A stretch of 64,000 bases of DNA, from positions 1 through 64,000 of the forward strand of contig JAGFMI010000024.1 in assembly GCA_021030905.1 (NCBI GenBank). Reading direction: 5' to 3'. This document shows, one piece after another, positions 51,032 to 62,300 of the stretch. This DNA comes from Pyrenula massariospora. Taxonomy: Eukaryota > Ascomycota > Eurotiomycetes > Pyrenulales > Pyrenulaceae. The translations under genes were made by a program, and so were the position numbers. Position 1 is the stretch's first letter; each line of letters opens with the position of its first letter. The notes beneath the pieces were generated by a model. The model was not told the origin of the DNA. It worked only from the letters and a program-made list of their open reading frames with translations, and searched no databases.

Positions 51032-53692
51032 ATGTCTTCGGGCTCCATGTCACCCCCTCAAACTACATACACTCACCGTCGTACCAAGCTCAACACCGAT
51101 GTTCATCTCCCTCTAAGCCCGCCATACTCACCAGATTCACCATCATGCGGTCGGTCTAAGATGACATTGCAGAAAGGGGTTACCTTCCATGTTCCGCCAT
51201 CTCCACCTACACCAGAAGCTCCTGTGCTGAGCATTCCTCATCTTCCTCGGCGGACATCTACCTCCACTCAGACTCTTCTACACTTGATGCTTGATAAAGA
51301 AGACGGTGCTGCTACTAAATCGATCGCTGCTTTCGATCAATCTTTCTCCGGCTTGCGTGATAACCGTCAGCACATTGACCCTGTTCACGCCTTGAGAGAC
51401 TTCATCGCCCGGTCTGTCCACGCCGATGAAGATCTTGACCATCAACGACGTCCGTCTGCCGACTTTTCGGACAGCGGTATTGGCTCTTCAATTGCCTCTG
51501 ATGAAAAAGAATCCAAACTCGTCGACGCTCGACCTGGCTTAAGTGCCTTGAAGCTTGCCACCGAAAAAGGTTTGCCTCATGACAATAGGGTCGAGACTTT
51601 TTTAGTTGATTATTTCTCTCCAGAGCCCATTCATCAGCCTCGCATTGCGGGATCCCAAGCAAGACTCCGACCGGCGCCTGGGCCCGACAATAGTAAGTCT
51701 GTAACTGCATCCGCGGTCACCCGGTCAATTTCACCGACTGCCATTTCGGCCGCTACGCGTAAAAACCTCAGCAACTTCGCGCGGCGGAAGATTAACGACA
51801 ACATCTTCCAGCCCATTCTTCGGGAAGGCCGTTTCAAGTTCTTCCATCCTGTGGTTAAGTCTCTAGGTCACCGATCTAGATCTATCAAGTGCCTACGGGA
51901 TCTCGAAAAGAGTCTCATCTTCGAGCCTCTGGTGAGTGCCATCCTCGGCATAGATCTAAAGATTAGTGCTCACCATATATCTTTAAAGAAACTTTCTGTT
52001 CCCAGATCATTATATCGCACGTTTGGCGAGTTTTCTATCCAACTTGTCCTTGATACCTACTCTCATCTTAGCGAGCCCGAGCAACGACGAGCAGCGGATC
52101 GCCCGTACGACAACGGGTATTTTCTTGATCTTGTCCAACAAGTTGGTCGTCTTGCTGCCCAAGTTTCTGCTACTCGTGTTGCCCAGGCTTCCAACAACGA
52201 GGAAGCCGACACCAACGAGATGGCCTACTCTCCGTATGTTCGCTCTGAGTTGCACCCTATGAAACTTCGCTCACATGAACGCAGAGAGGACGAGGTCACC
52301 TTAGAAGGTGGGCTCAGCCGCACCGGAAATCTTGTTGAGCTTGTCCGTTGGAAAGATGGAAAAGGGATCTCTCTGCGGACAAATGAACCTTATGAGCCGA
52401 CCCCAGGTGTCAAGCGTCGCATGGATGAAGAGGTTGATGATGAGATTGAGCGTTCGATGGCTCGCCGGAAGAAGAATGCTGACCCAACTCCGCTTCAACT
52501 CCGTTGTTCCGATGAGAGCTGTGACAAAGTTTTCGAGCGGAAATGCGATCTTGCCAAGCACGAGAAGACTCACTCGCGGCCTTTCAAATGTCCTTTTAAG
52601 ACTTGCCCCTATGCCGATCGAGGACTCCCAACTGAGAAAGAGAGGGAACGTCATATGAACGATAAGCACACGAAAGATCCGAAAATGTTTAGCTGCTCTT
52701 ACTGCTCCTTTAAAACCAAACGGCAGAGCAATTGCAAGCAACATATGGAGAAGAAACATAATTATACTTACCAGCGATCTAAAGGCAAAGGAAAGAGGAC
52801 AGGCTCGATCGGCACCCCTCAACAAACTCCACAGACTCCTGGCCTGGAGACTCCTATGTCATCTGCGATTGACTTGTCTGGCACCGACACGTCCAATTCT
52901 GGAAGTGCATTCCCAACGCCCTTTGAACAGCCATTGGAGGGATTTGGAGGCATATCGTCGGCAAACTTCGCAGATCAGATCCTTTTCCCGCCTCTCAGCA
53001 ATGAAGAGGATCCCACTCTGACCGGAATGTTTGATGACTCTTATGAGATGAATGAAACCAACATGGGGCATCAGCAAAATCTCGCTTTCTCTCCTACTAC
53101 AGCGAGTCATATGGAGGGCATGTACAACTATGGCCAACCTTCTACTTTCACAAATGCCGCGTCGCCGCTTGTCACTGCTGGTACCCTTCGGTTGAACACC
53201 CATCACAGCCGGAATGGAAGTTCCGAGCTATATGATCACGGTTATACTCCCACTACCCCCGCCTTACCGACTCCAGAGTCGAACACCGTCAACCATCTCC
53301 AGCCTTTCTCTCGCAACCCTTCTATCTCACATATTTCTCCAATCGCTGGCCAGAATTTCGGATTAAACGACGGTCCACGGATCTACGGAGTCGGTCCTAG
53401 TCTTACACCACAGAGTGACTTTCTTCCTGCACCACCCTCGTTCTCTCCAACCGGTCAAGATCAAACACTCAACGAGTTCGTATCAAGTGACTCCCAGTTC
53501 GATGCGATGGTTGCCAGTGCAAATGCTACGTCGTCCACCAACATAGACAACATGATGACCGACACAAATGCTCCCATCGCCGACTTTGATCTTTACGGTG
53601 ATGGATCTGGCATGGACACCTACGGAATTACGATGGATTATGACAGTATGGATACGAATCAAGTCAAGCATGAGACGGATACCTTTTTTTGA
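51032..53692 (+). CDS. C2H2 zinc-finger transcription factor
   Basis: An open frame of 886 residues. Three zinc fingers lie about residues 489-580: CSDESCDKVFERKCDLAKHEKTH (quoted in part), then FKCPFKTCPYADRGL ending in RHMNDKH, then FSCSYCSFKTKRQSNCKQH. A basic KGKGKR stretch follows. The N-terminal half has Ser/Pro-rich segments and a conserved helical block (LRDLEKSLIF ... RTFGEFSIQLVLDTY ... RPYDNGYFLDLVQQ). A frame-preserving intron of 57 nt is likely at 51932-51988 (GTGAGT...AAAG); removal gives 867 residues. The C-terminus is Ser/Thr/Pro- and Asp-rich and may activate. Nuclear regulator; targets unknown. Confidence 0.88.
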   Translation: MSSGSMSPPQTTYTHRRTKLNTDVHLPLSPPYSPDSPSCGRSKMTLQKGVTFHVPPSPPTPEAPVLSIPHLPRRTSTSTQTLLHLMLDKEDGAATKSIAAFDQSFSGLRDNRQHIDPVHALRDFIARSVHADEDLDHQRRPSADFSDSGIGSSIASDEKESKLVDARPGLSALKLATEKGLPHDNRVETFLVDYFSPEPIHQPRIAGSQARLRPAPGPDNSKSVTASAVTRSISPTAISAATRKNLSNFARRKINDNIFQPILREGRFKFFHPVVKSLGHRSRSIKCLRDLEKSLIFEPLVSAILGIDLKISAHHISLKKLSVPRSLYRTFGEFSIQLVLDTYSHLSEPEQRRAADRPYDNGYFLDLVQQVGRLAAQVSATRVAQASNNEEADTNEMAYSPYVRSELHPMKLRSHERREDEVTLEGGLSRTGNLVELVRWKDGKGISLRTNEPYEPTPGVKRRMDEEVDDEIERSMARRKKNADPTPLQLRCSDESCDKVFERKCDLAKHEKTHSRPFKCPFKTCPYADRGLPTEKERERHMNDKHTKDPKMFSCSYCSFKTKRQSNCKQHMEKKHNYTYQRSKGKGKRTGSIGTPQQTPQTPGLETPMSSAIDLSGTDTSNSGSAFPTPFEQPLEGFGGISSANFADQILFPPLSNEEDPTLTGMFDDSYEMNETNMGHQQNLAFSPTTASHMEGMYNYGQPSTFTNAASPLVTAGTLRLNTHHSRNGSSELYDHGYTPTTPALPTPESNTVNHLQPFSRNPSISHISPIAGQNFGLNDGPRIYGVGPSLTPQSDFLPAPPSFSPTGQDQTLNEFVSSDSQFDAMVASANATSSTNIDNMMTDTNAPIADFDLYGDGSGMDTYGITMDYDSMDTNQVKHETDTFF

Positions 53693-54392
53693 CCACTAGC
53701 AACATTGATGCCAGTGCAGGAATAGTAGCGTGAGGTTGACTTTTTGGATAAGCGACGCGGGATATTTCGGGAGATCTTTTTGGCGACAGTGGCAGAATCA
53801 AATTGACTCCGATCTAGAGAGTGAGCGATGTCATTCTACTTTTGGACCTTTAAATGATTTTACTACCCTGGCGCCGGAGTTTGTGGAGGATTCTTAAAGT
53901 TACACCCTGCTCCCCTTTATTGGGGCCTGGCTTCATTCTGATCAGACGAGACAGCAGTGCGGTGATGACAAGGTTACTACGCCCTCGCGCGAACACATGT
54001 ATGTACACAAAACTTCGAAAGACTGCGAGAGGTGACGGAGGGTTGAGGGAGAAGCAGGCCCGCCTATTCCCATCTCCTATGCAAGGTTAGGACAGAGCAA
54101 AGAAATGCAATGTCCAACACAATATTCTTCTGTCCATCGTCCTCACCGATGTGATATGTAAATCCCTCGAGCACTTCAACGTATCCCCTCGATGCAAGAT
54201 TGATGCTTTACCGAATTGTACCATGCGTAGGCTATCTTCTTCCGACCTGTTGTTCGTCCTCCCGGTCAATATTCGGCTAAACGTTGAGTTATCGACACAA
54301 ATTGGCGTCACACCTCTGTCCAACGCAAGAAAAATCTCATGGCCCTTCGCGCACAGCTTCACACGACACAGCTGGTCTTTTGACAACCCACC
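53693..54392. other. Intergenic, nothing beyond UTR and promoter
   Basis: About 700 bp between two + strand genes. The MMS19 start codon has a strong context (CCACCATG). No other gene seen. Confidence 0.5.
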
Positions 54393-57300
54393 ATGTCTGA
54401 CGTCGCAAGCTATGTTGTTGCTGTGGATAACGACAAAGCCGCTGCGCAGACAATTCCTGCAAAGACCGCAGAAAGTGCGTGCTTCAGTTCCTATAACGTT
54501 GCTTTCGCTAACGGTGACAAGAGCTCGAAAAAAAAGAGACAACTCTGATCAACGTTGTAGAGTCACTGGGTCCCTATATTAACGATGATGATTCCAAAAT
54601 TCGCGGAAGAGCTATCTCTTTCCTTACAGCCGTCCTAGCTAGACTACCTCCGAAATTTCTGTCCCGGCAGCAGATACAAGTTTTGTGCCAATTCTATTGT
54701 GATCGAGTTGAAGATGCGGGAGCACTGGATGGTCTCAGCTCTCTGCAGCACTTAGAAAGATTCAACACGGAGTTGGCACAGATGACAGCAAGAGCGTGAG
54801 TGCGTGACGCCCATTTTGAGACAAAACATCAAAGATCGTTTGCTACCAAGGCCTTTTCTATAACGCATTGCGTAGTATGCTTGTAAAGCATGTCTAACCC
54901 TCTACAGCATTCTTGAGCATTTTCAGGACTTCCAGACCCGACCTCAATCGGGGCGATACCGAGTATTACAATTGCTGAACCAGCTTCTGGAAGGACATCG
55001 GAAAGGTACTTGCTCCAGCCTGTCTCAACTTCGCGCACTGATAATTGTAGCTCTAAAAGCAATGGGAGATGAATCTATCGTAGGAATCACGGAGCTCTTC
55101 AGCGGAGAGAAAGATCCACGGAATCTAATGGTTATATTTTCGATGCTACGAGTGGTTATGGTCGAGTGGGACATCACCCATCACCTAGAGAGCTTCTTCG
55201 ATTCTGTCTATGCGTATTTTCCGATTACGTTTCGACCTCCACCGAACGATCCTTACGGTATCACCGCCGAAAACCTCAAAGATAGACTCCGTGACTGCAT
55301 TTCATCAACCCCATTACTCGCACCTTATGCAATGCCAAATTTGCTTGATAAATTAGATTCCACATCACCGGCTGTCAAGGTATTTGACTACCTTGAACCT
55401 GTCGGCTTTCAAGCTGAGCTAGGCATAGAAAGACGTACTTCGGACGCTCGCTGCTTGTGCGGCTACCTATGACCCTCAAACCATGTCACAATATTCTGTC
55501 ACTTTGTGGGATTCGTTGAAGTTCGAGGTCCTCAATGCCCAGGAGCCAGATCTAGCAGAAGAAACGAAGTCAACGCTTAAGGCTATCGCATTGTGTTTGT
55601 CAAAAGACCTACCAACTCTACTGCCCACCTCTACACTAGTGCAATACCTACGTCCTATCACGAAGGAGTGCCTTGAGCATCTCCAAGAACCCACGCAAAG
55701 GCAGGCGAAGGCATCTGGACAGATACTTGGCGCATTGAGTGCGGTAAACTCGCTCACTTTCAATTATATTGCAAACCTAGTGTTTCCGCCGCTGTACACT
55801 TTGTACCAAGATGTTGGAACCATCCCAAAGCAGAGATCGCTCCTAGAAGTATTCAACGGCCTTTGGGACTCGGCAATCAAAATCTATGGTACGTGGAATG
55901 TGCATGAACAGAGACCTTTAGTCAAAGACTCTCTCTCGAAGTTCAAGGAGCAATTTCTATCGATCTACAGCCAAGCTTTGATGGGAATCGTGAAAGAGGA
56001 GGTATCCTTTCGATGTACAGCTGCTGAAGGACTTCATAAACTGTCCATTGTGAAAGATCTGTTGCAGGACAATGAAGTGGGACTAATTGTACAACATTTG
56101 AACGATATCTTGCTCGATGAAGAGCCCAATGAAAGCGACGAATTGAAACGAGTGACTATCGAGTCTCTTGCCGAAATCTCAAAGTTCAAACCACGGCTCA
56201 TTTTAGAAATGACTTTTCCTGCATTCATGGCTAGATTACCTGATACTGATGCAGAAGCTGAGATCCACGGACAGTATATGACAAAATTGGATTGTCTTGC
56301 TGAAATCTGTCGCGAGAAAGAAGTATTCGAAACTCTAATTCGACGATTGTTGAACAAAGTAGACGCAATACTCTCAAGAAACAATTTTGGATCTCCTACT
56401 TACACTCGAGCCATTCTTTCCACCATACTTTACATCGTGAGTCAAGGAGTGTCCCTTGACGAAAGGGAAGTCATGAATCTTTACGACCGAGTTGTAGTTG
56501 GGTTGTCGAAAAAGGCTCTTGCACCACGGATACACGATGCTCCGCTTACAGCGCTCAACAATGAAACGGTCCTTGACATTCTAGGCCAACTCTGTAATTT
56601 TATTGTTCGACAAGCTCCTTCGGAAAAGCAGATTGAAGCGTCTTGCAACATTTACTCCCTTTATGCTCCGGAAATAGGTGAACGCAGAGACGGCCTCATG
56701 GTTCGTCCCAGTGCATACTCGGAAACCATATTTCTGTCAACGTGGCTTCTTGCCGCCATGCCACGTGAAACAACGGAAGATTTATTCCAACCCTCGGAGA
56801 TCTTCGAGACTCTCGACAACCTCAAAGACCTAACGCTTAAAGAGGAAAATCCAGCTTTGAGAGGAATGCTGCTGAGGCAAGTAGCCCTATATGTCAACAA
56901 ACATTTACCCACAGGAGGCCTGGACAACATCACTTCCATCATTGATGATCTTTATGAGTCAATGCCTAGAGCAGACTCTCAAGAACTACGGGCTTTGCCG
57001 AACTCACAAGACGTGATCATGGCCTCTAGCCCATTTGATCGTCCTGCCTCAGTTCAGCAAACAAATGCCCTCCGCCTAATCTTCACATTTTCCTCTGCGA
57101 TGATTCATCGTCTCGCACCTCAAACCACATCGCTCCTCACACGCCTGACCAGCCTTCTAACCCTTCCCGCACCGATCCCATCAATCGCTGCCCCCGGTTT
57201 CTCTGCCCTCCTTTCCCCTGACCCCGCCCTTTCCCCCCAAAACCATTACCTGACCCGCAAGCTCGCTCCGCAGCGCGTCTTCACCACCCTTCTCCCCATT

Positions 57301-57837
57301 TTATCGTCTGCCATTCGATCCACGACGCCTGCGTCCTCGCCTTTATCAAATTCCCAAAAATCCTACTATCTCACAACCCTAACTTCCCTCCTCCCAACAA
57401 TTCCCCCCTCAATTCTCCTCCCAGAATTACCAACACTAACACCGCTCCTCCTCCAATCTCTCGATCTCTCCTCTCCGGACGTCAAAGCCGCCTCCCTTGA
57501 CACACTCTCCGCCGTCATCACGTCCGCACCCTCGAGTCTAGCCGAGAGCGGGCACGTCATCGCGCTCGTCAATCGGCTGCTCGCCTGCATCGACCTAGGG
57601 AAGCCGGAGAACGAGGTGCGGGTGCGGATCCTGGCCATGCGGTGTCTGGGGTTGATGCCGTTAAAGTTGGGCAGGGAAGGGGAAGGGGGGAGGCAGTTGC
57701 TGAGGGTTAAGGGGGTGGTCGTTGGGGGTTTGCTTAGGGGTTTAGATGATGGGAGGCGGGATGTGAGGAGGGAGGCGGTGAAGGCGAGGGGGGAGTGGCT
57801 GAGGGGGTTGGATGAGGAAAGTGAGGGGGAGGAATGA
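54393..57837 (+). CDS. MMS19: MMS19 homologue (cytosolic Fe-S protein assembly/TFIIH-linked HEAT protein), five exons
   Basis: Exons 54393-54474, 54522-54795, 54908-55005, 55051-55379 and 55429-57837, 3192 nt, 1063 residues. The N-terminal MMS19 region reads TLINVVESLGPYINDDDSKI, then the conserved GEKDPRNLMVIFSMLRVV. The introns are 47, 112, 45 and 49 nt; the 45-nt one preserves frame and its removal gives LLEGHRKALKAMGDESIVG. The remainder is HEAT-like helical repeats ending in a C-terminal MMS19 domain. MMS19 delivers Fe-S clusters to nuclear enzymes such as the XPD helicase and DNA polymerases as part of the CIA targeting complex. The last 80 codons are GC-rich and basic. Confidence 0.93.
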
Positions 57838-58290
57838 GGGTTGAAATAGTGGGATGGTTAGCATTTGTTGTCGTTGGAGTGATGATTTTCGAATGAGTAG
57901 ACGAAATCTATGGGTAGGTAGCGCTAGTTGAAAAATATCATGTCATTAGCGAGCTTTTGACATTGGACAGTATCTATTCTAGAGCTTCGCGACTTGCATC
58001 TACAGGGTGAAGGATTGAGTTGAGAATTGCTATCAGGCTATGGCCCCTTTTTGGACAAATAATCTAAAAAGATAACATTTGAGTACAAACGCAAATAATT
58101 GTGTAGAACTACGATCTTCACTTTCGTCGATAGCGGCAATTATACTCGCATTCTTTTCTTCACCTAGAACTCTCAAACTCCTTACGTGCTCAGCTTATCC
58201 CTCTCAAACCGAGGAACAGAAGTAGTTGTTGCGCTGACATGGCCCGCTTCGCACGTCACGAGCATTTTCCGCTTCGCCATCGCATACCTC
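57838..58290. other. Convergent intergenic region
   Basis: About 450 bp between the ends of MMS19 (+) and the unknown minus-strand gene. Nothing seen. Confidence 0.5.
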
Positions 58291-59089
58291 CTACAGGCTC
58301 CATTCGTTTTCCCAGAAATCTCTAATCCCCCGAGCCTCATTAGGACCGAGCCATTGATCCAGCTGGCCCTCCCCCTCTCCGTTCCGAGTCAACCTCTCAA
58401 GGTCAACCAGGTTCCCGCACAGATCACTCAGGACATTCACTGGGTGCGAGTCTAGTGGACGTGACGGCATCGTGCTTGTGGTGAGAGAAAGGAGGTTGAC
58501 GGATCGTGTTAGATTGTTGTTGGGCGTCTGGTTGAGATTTGGGGGCTCCGTGCGATGGTTGAGGTGCATGAGGTATGTTTGTAGTTGTGGAAGTAGGTGC
58601 GATGGGGTTGGAACTGGGATGAGTGGAAGGTCGCGAAGGAGGTCGAGGTCCAGCAGTCTAGCAAGACATGATGAGCGGAGACGTCAATCTCAAGATGTAT
58701 GAAATCAAGGGCTTAACAAACAAGTTCTGGAGGATAAGATATCCGAACAATCCACAGCAGGAATCGTCTTTGTCCTCGTTCTTCTCTATGCCTATACCAG
58801 CGTGAGCCGTAGGGTGTTCGGATGCGGTGATATACTGGATAAAGACAACGAGGTTCTGTAGTCCAGGAGAGCGCTGCGCGGTGAAGGCCTGGATGCGAGA
58901 TTTTGTGTTCGAAAGATGTTGTAAAGCCAGAGAAGATGGGGTAAGAATGAGGACAGCGAGATTATAGTATGTGCTGTTAGTATAGGATCGATGTTGAGGA
59001 CTGGTGGAATGGTTGATGGTGAGGTACAGCGGAAGGGACAGGTCGTGGGCCGGAGTCGTGTGGGTTTCTGAGAAGTCGTGTAAGTCCAT
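58291..59089 (-). CDS. Conserved-looking hypothetical protein, two exons
   Basis: Exons 59089-58722 and 58657-58291, 735 nt, 244 residues. The 64-nt intron (donor GTTTGT, acceptor GCTAG) joins GYLILQNL to LLDLDLLRDLPLIPVPTP in frame, which gives a coherent protein. Visible pieces are YNLAVLILTPSSLALQHL, GLQNLVVFIQYITA and a C-terminal RGIRDFWENEW. No signal peptide or membrane helix. The layout (Thr/Ser-rich start, alternating hydrophobic strands, then a short helical tail) resembles small Pezizomycotina proteins of unknown function, but I cannot name the family. An in-frame ATG upstream at 59170 is an alternative start. Confidence 0.6.
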
Positions 59090-59564
59090 AACTGAATATA
59101 TTAAGACAGAGATGACGCCTATCATGGCGATAGAACGCACCCTGGAACTTCCAAACAGAGGAGGTTGCAAGCTGTGGACCCAGTACGGACCAGATGGGCA
59201 GCGTGCGGAGACTGGAGGAGAACAAGCCCGGAGGGGCCATCTAAGACCAGAATGTTAACCTGAAAGATTGAGGTCGAGCCTCTCTTCATTCGTGGGCCGT
59301 GTTCTATGTGCAGAAGGTGATCGGAGGAAAGACGTCGATGAGAGGCTTGGCGCCAGGTTTGGACCCGCGGTGTGCACCTTTTGAAGGCTGCCCATAGCCA
59401 AATGGTGTCTTCAGTGCTGGATCGACATGAAACGTGATTTGGGAGCCTGCAGTTGACGATGTCCAAAGCATAGATATATTCTCGTTACGATGCGTCCGAG
59501 AAGATCCAAGGCAAGCCACTTGTCTCCCAGCAAGCCACTTCGTAGCGTGGCCTTTCCTTACAAG
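59090..59564. other. Intergenic between two minus-strand genes
   Basis: About 475 bp. It holds the 3' region of the OPA3-like gene and the promoter of the unknown gene. No supported frame. Confidence 0.5.
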
Positions 59565-60454
59565 TTACGGCTTTAGCCCTGTAGCTCTCTCTGAGGGCTT
59601 CGCGATGGATTCTTTTGGCGATTCAGGCGATTGCCCTTCTTCTCTCTCGCGGCCTGACGGTTTCTGGATGTAATTGACCAACCTCGTAAGCCAGCCCCGG
59701 GATCGTTCCTCCTCCTCCCGCTCTTCCTTCTCCTCCAACTGCCAGACCTTTGACTGCAGTATTCGTTGATGTCCTTTTCCTGGGTCTCCTGCACTCCTTA
59801 GGCGTATCAGTTCACGCTCCAGATCCACCAGCGCCCTCCTCGCTGCTTTCTCTGACTCCTCCAATTCTCCAAGCCGATCGGCCACATCCTCCCGCCGCGT
59901 CGATTCTTTCGACTTCGAGCGAAAATATTCGAAGGTAATCAGACTGACCGCAACAAGATAAAGGAACGACTCGCTCATGAAATTAGCACCCGTCTCGATA
60001 GCCTTCGCTTCAGACAGAGGCCGGATCTTTGGGGCGCGTTTCTTTCTCCGTTCTTCCTCTCTTTTCTTGCCCTCTTCCTCTTTATTCTTCACTGAGGGGC
60101 CCTCTTTCTTCGCCTCCTCGGCCTTGGTCTGCGTCTCCGTCTTCGGACCTTGAACGGGATGAGTGTGCTTCTTTGCCTGTGCAGCTTCAGCCTCCCGTCG
60201 TTCTTGCTCACGGATCATCTCTGTATCTCGGAGCAGCCCAAGCCGAAGGGTCATATCCCAGCGGTGGATCACTTGAGCGATTGTGATGCATCGTGCACGG
60301 AAGCCGTTGTGTTCGTGAGCTTGACGCTTGATGTAATTCTGCAGGGATTGTCAACAGTGGTACGTTAGGGGAGCACGGTGGTAATGCGAACGGCAAGCGG
60401 TTTAGCGAGAGTGCGCGCAGTCAAGGAGAAGAGCTTCAGCGCGATCCCAGACAT
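59565..60454 (-). CDS. OPA3-like mitochondrial protein, two exons
   Basis: Exons 60454-60392 and 60338-59565, 837 nt, 278 residues. The 53-nt intron (donor GTTCGC, branch TTGAC, acceptor GCAG) joins RTLAKPLA to NYIKRQAHEHNGFR, matching the OPA3 N-terminus. The donor is weak; an alternative GT 15 nt downstream also keeps frame. WDMTLRLGLL, the charged Lys/Glu stretch and PLSEAKAIETGANFMSES follow, then a membrane-like segment (FLYLVAVSLITFEYF) and a coiled coil (RRALVDLERELIRLRS). OPA3 proteins act in mitochondrial membranes and affect organelle shape and lipid homeostasis. The C-terminal tail is longer than in animals. Confidence 0.87.
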
Positions 60455-61283
60455 TGCATTGCTCCGTTCGTAGACGAGATGCAGAGCCAACGGTCAAACC
60501 AGCCCATTAATCTCAGGTCCGTGCTGACAGAGAGGTTCGAAGTTCTTCCATGTGCCTACAAGACACAGTGATCAAGAGATTATCATCATATCATATCATA
60601 TCTCGTAGCACCAGGACCGGCGGACCTCGTTGGAGTTTCAATCGAAGCTTCGGGCCCGTGAGTCTTTGAGTCTTCCCGCCCGAGCTCCGCGCCAAGCGTA
60701 CATACCGTTGACACGCGAATCCAACTTAGGACAAGAACTGCTCTCCCCTCGATTGATCCAGACGAGCCTTCCAGAGCGTTATGTATTATTACTACAGCAT
60801 CCTTTTCACCTTCTATGACGGTACAGCGCGCCCCCACCGCGTCTGTCATGCTGCGGTTGGCTGGCCCCTCAGTCTGGCTTGCGGGATCGTGGATTTGTTT
60901 CAATTGCGGAAATTTGCCCAACACTGACCCGTTGCCGCGTTTCAAGTCTTCACTGAATCGGGTGGATAGCGAGATCTGAAGGCACTGTTCGACCAATCTT
61001 GGGCGACAATGAGACTCTACAATTCTTGACTTCCCTGAAGGTGTGACCATGTCTAAGGCACGAGCTCGGCATTGGGATCACTTACCAACACAATGGGCGA
61101 TTCATTGCCATAGGAAAATAGCTGCCACTAATATGTCCGGTATATAAGACGTTCACTCTCTGTGATGCACCTATTTAGACAACCCCCTACACTCCTTCAC
61201 GGCTTTCCTAAAGCTTTCTCACTTATTTCGCCGACTGTCACTCCTTCGATCCAGTCCTTTCCTTGTACTTTCTCGCCCGCACC
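60455..61283 (+). promoter_or_regulatory. Divergent promoter with TATA box for the CAP-like gene
   Basis: About 830 bp between the OPA3-like gene (-) and the CAP-like secreted-protein gene (+). A clear TATATAAG lies at 61141-61148, about 140 bp before the downstream ATG, and suggests a regulated, high-output promoter. A 154-codon minus-strand frame at 60586-61050 is not supported. Confidence 0.6.
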
Positions 61284-62300
61284 ATGCGTGCTGACATTTT
61301 CATTCTGTCTATGCTCTTGATGGGAGCCTTATGTGCTCCCGCCTGGGGCTCGGGCTTTATGGGTCCTGGAGGCTCAGCAGGTCAAGACTGGTGCCCTGGC
61401 GGTCAGATATCAGTAATTGTCATCACAGTCACTGCTACTGCCAGTTCAGGTCCTACACCAACCATTGGGAATAAGGACTCACCAATTGTCGTTCCCTCAT
61501 TGCTGCCTCCTTACCCCTCTGTGCCCGTAGTAGCCTCAACTGGGACCACTCCTCTACCTTCCAATCCAGGGTCGACAAATCCCATCAGTCCTGCAAGCTC
61601 ATCCAGCTCTTCGAGCAACACCATAGTTATCCAGCCACCTCCAGACACAAACCAGCCAAGCGGCGACAATCCTACTACCTTCACAGCTGCCACCCCTCCT
61701 ACGAGCTCGACGGGCAACTCAGAACCACCAACAGTCTCCCCAGGCAACTCACCGGACTCTGGAGGCGTCCCCATGATTGATACGATAAATAAATGGCGAA
61801 AGATCCAAGGCCACTCCGAGATGACGTGGGACACCACATTACAGAACAATGCCCAGAACACCGTTTACGCTAATGGGGGTGGTGTGAAGATGGATCATTC
61901 AGGACCTAACGCCCAAGTCCTTGTGAATGGATTCAATGTTTGGCCAAGTGGTGAAGTTCATTATGCCCGTGGCACGCAGTTTGATAATGGGACGACGTGG
62001 GCCGATGTGCAAGCCGAGTTTGACAACATGACGCCCTTCGAATGGGCTTACATCCAGTGGCTGTGCGAATATCCCATTGTTGTCGGCCCAGGCAACTACA
62101 ATGGCAAGGACTACTGTTCCATGAATGCTATCATTTTGAACAATGCGCCTTGGTCGCCCAGCGATGAACATGGCCATTACGATATTTTAACTGGCAACTA
62201 CGCCAAGGGGGGATGCGCATACAAAGAGAATATCAATACTAAAGAAGCAGACAATTATTGGCCTCAATGGTCTGGACAGTGGGGGTGCAATTTTGCTTAA
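61284..62300 (+). CDS. Secreted CAP/SCP (PR-1)-like protein with Ser/Thr/Pro linker
   Basis: Single exon, 338 residues, from the ATG at 61284. A signal peptide is visible (ADIFILSMLLMGALCAPAWG). A Ser/Thr/Pro-rich linker, probably O-glycosylated, runs from about residue 45 to 160. The C-terminal region of about 175 residues opens IDTINKWRKIQGHSEMTWD, as in CAP domains, with NAQNTVYANGG and KMDHSG. It ends with Cys-containing NYAKGGCAYKE and SGQWGCNFA. The match to PR-1 is at the pattern level and the CAP call is tentative. Fungal CAP proteins are secreted and bind sterols or act at host or environment interfaces. The TATA box upstream fits strong regulation. Confidence 0.7.
   Translation: MRADIFILSMLLMGALCAPAWGSGFMGPGGSAGQDWCPGGQISVIVITVTATASSGPTPTIGNKDSPIVVPSLLPPYPSVPVVASTGTTPLPSNPGSTNPISPASSSSSSSNTIVIQPPPDTNQPSGDNPTTFTAATPPTSSTGNSEPPTVSPGNSPDSGGVPMIDTINKWRKIQGHSEMTWDTTLQNNAQNTVYANGGGVKMDHSGPNAQVLVNGFNVWPSGEVHYARGTQFDNGTTWADVQAEFDNMTPFEWAYIQWLCEYPIVVGPGNYNGKDYCSMNAIILNNAPWSPSDEHGHYDILTGNYAKGGCAYKENINTKEADNYWPQWSGQWGCNFA

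Noticed and set aside
60586-61050. 154-codon minus-strand frame in the OPA3-like/CAP-like promoter
   Set aside because: No conserved features; sits in a divergent promoter with a TATA box for the other strand.
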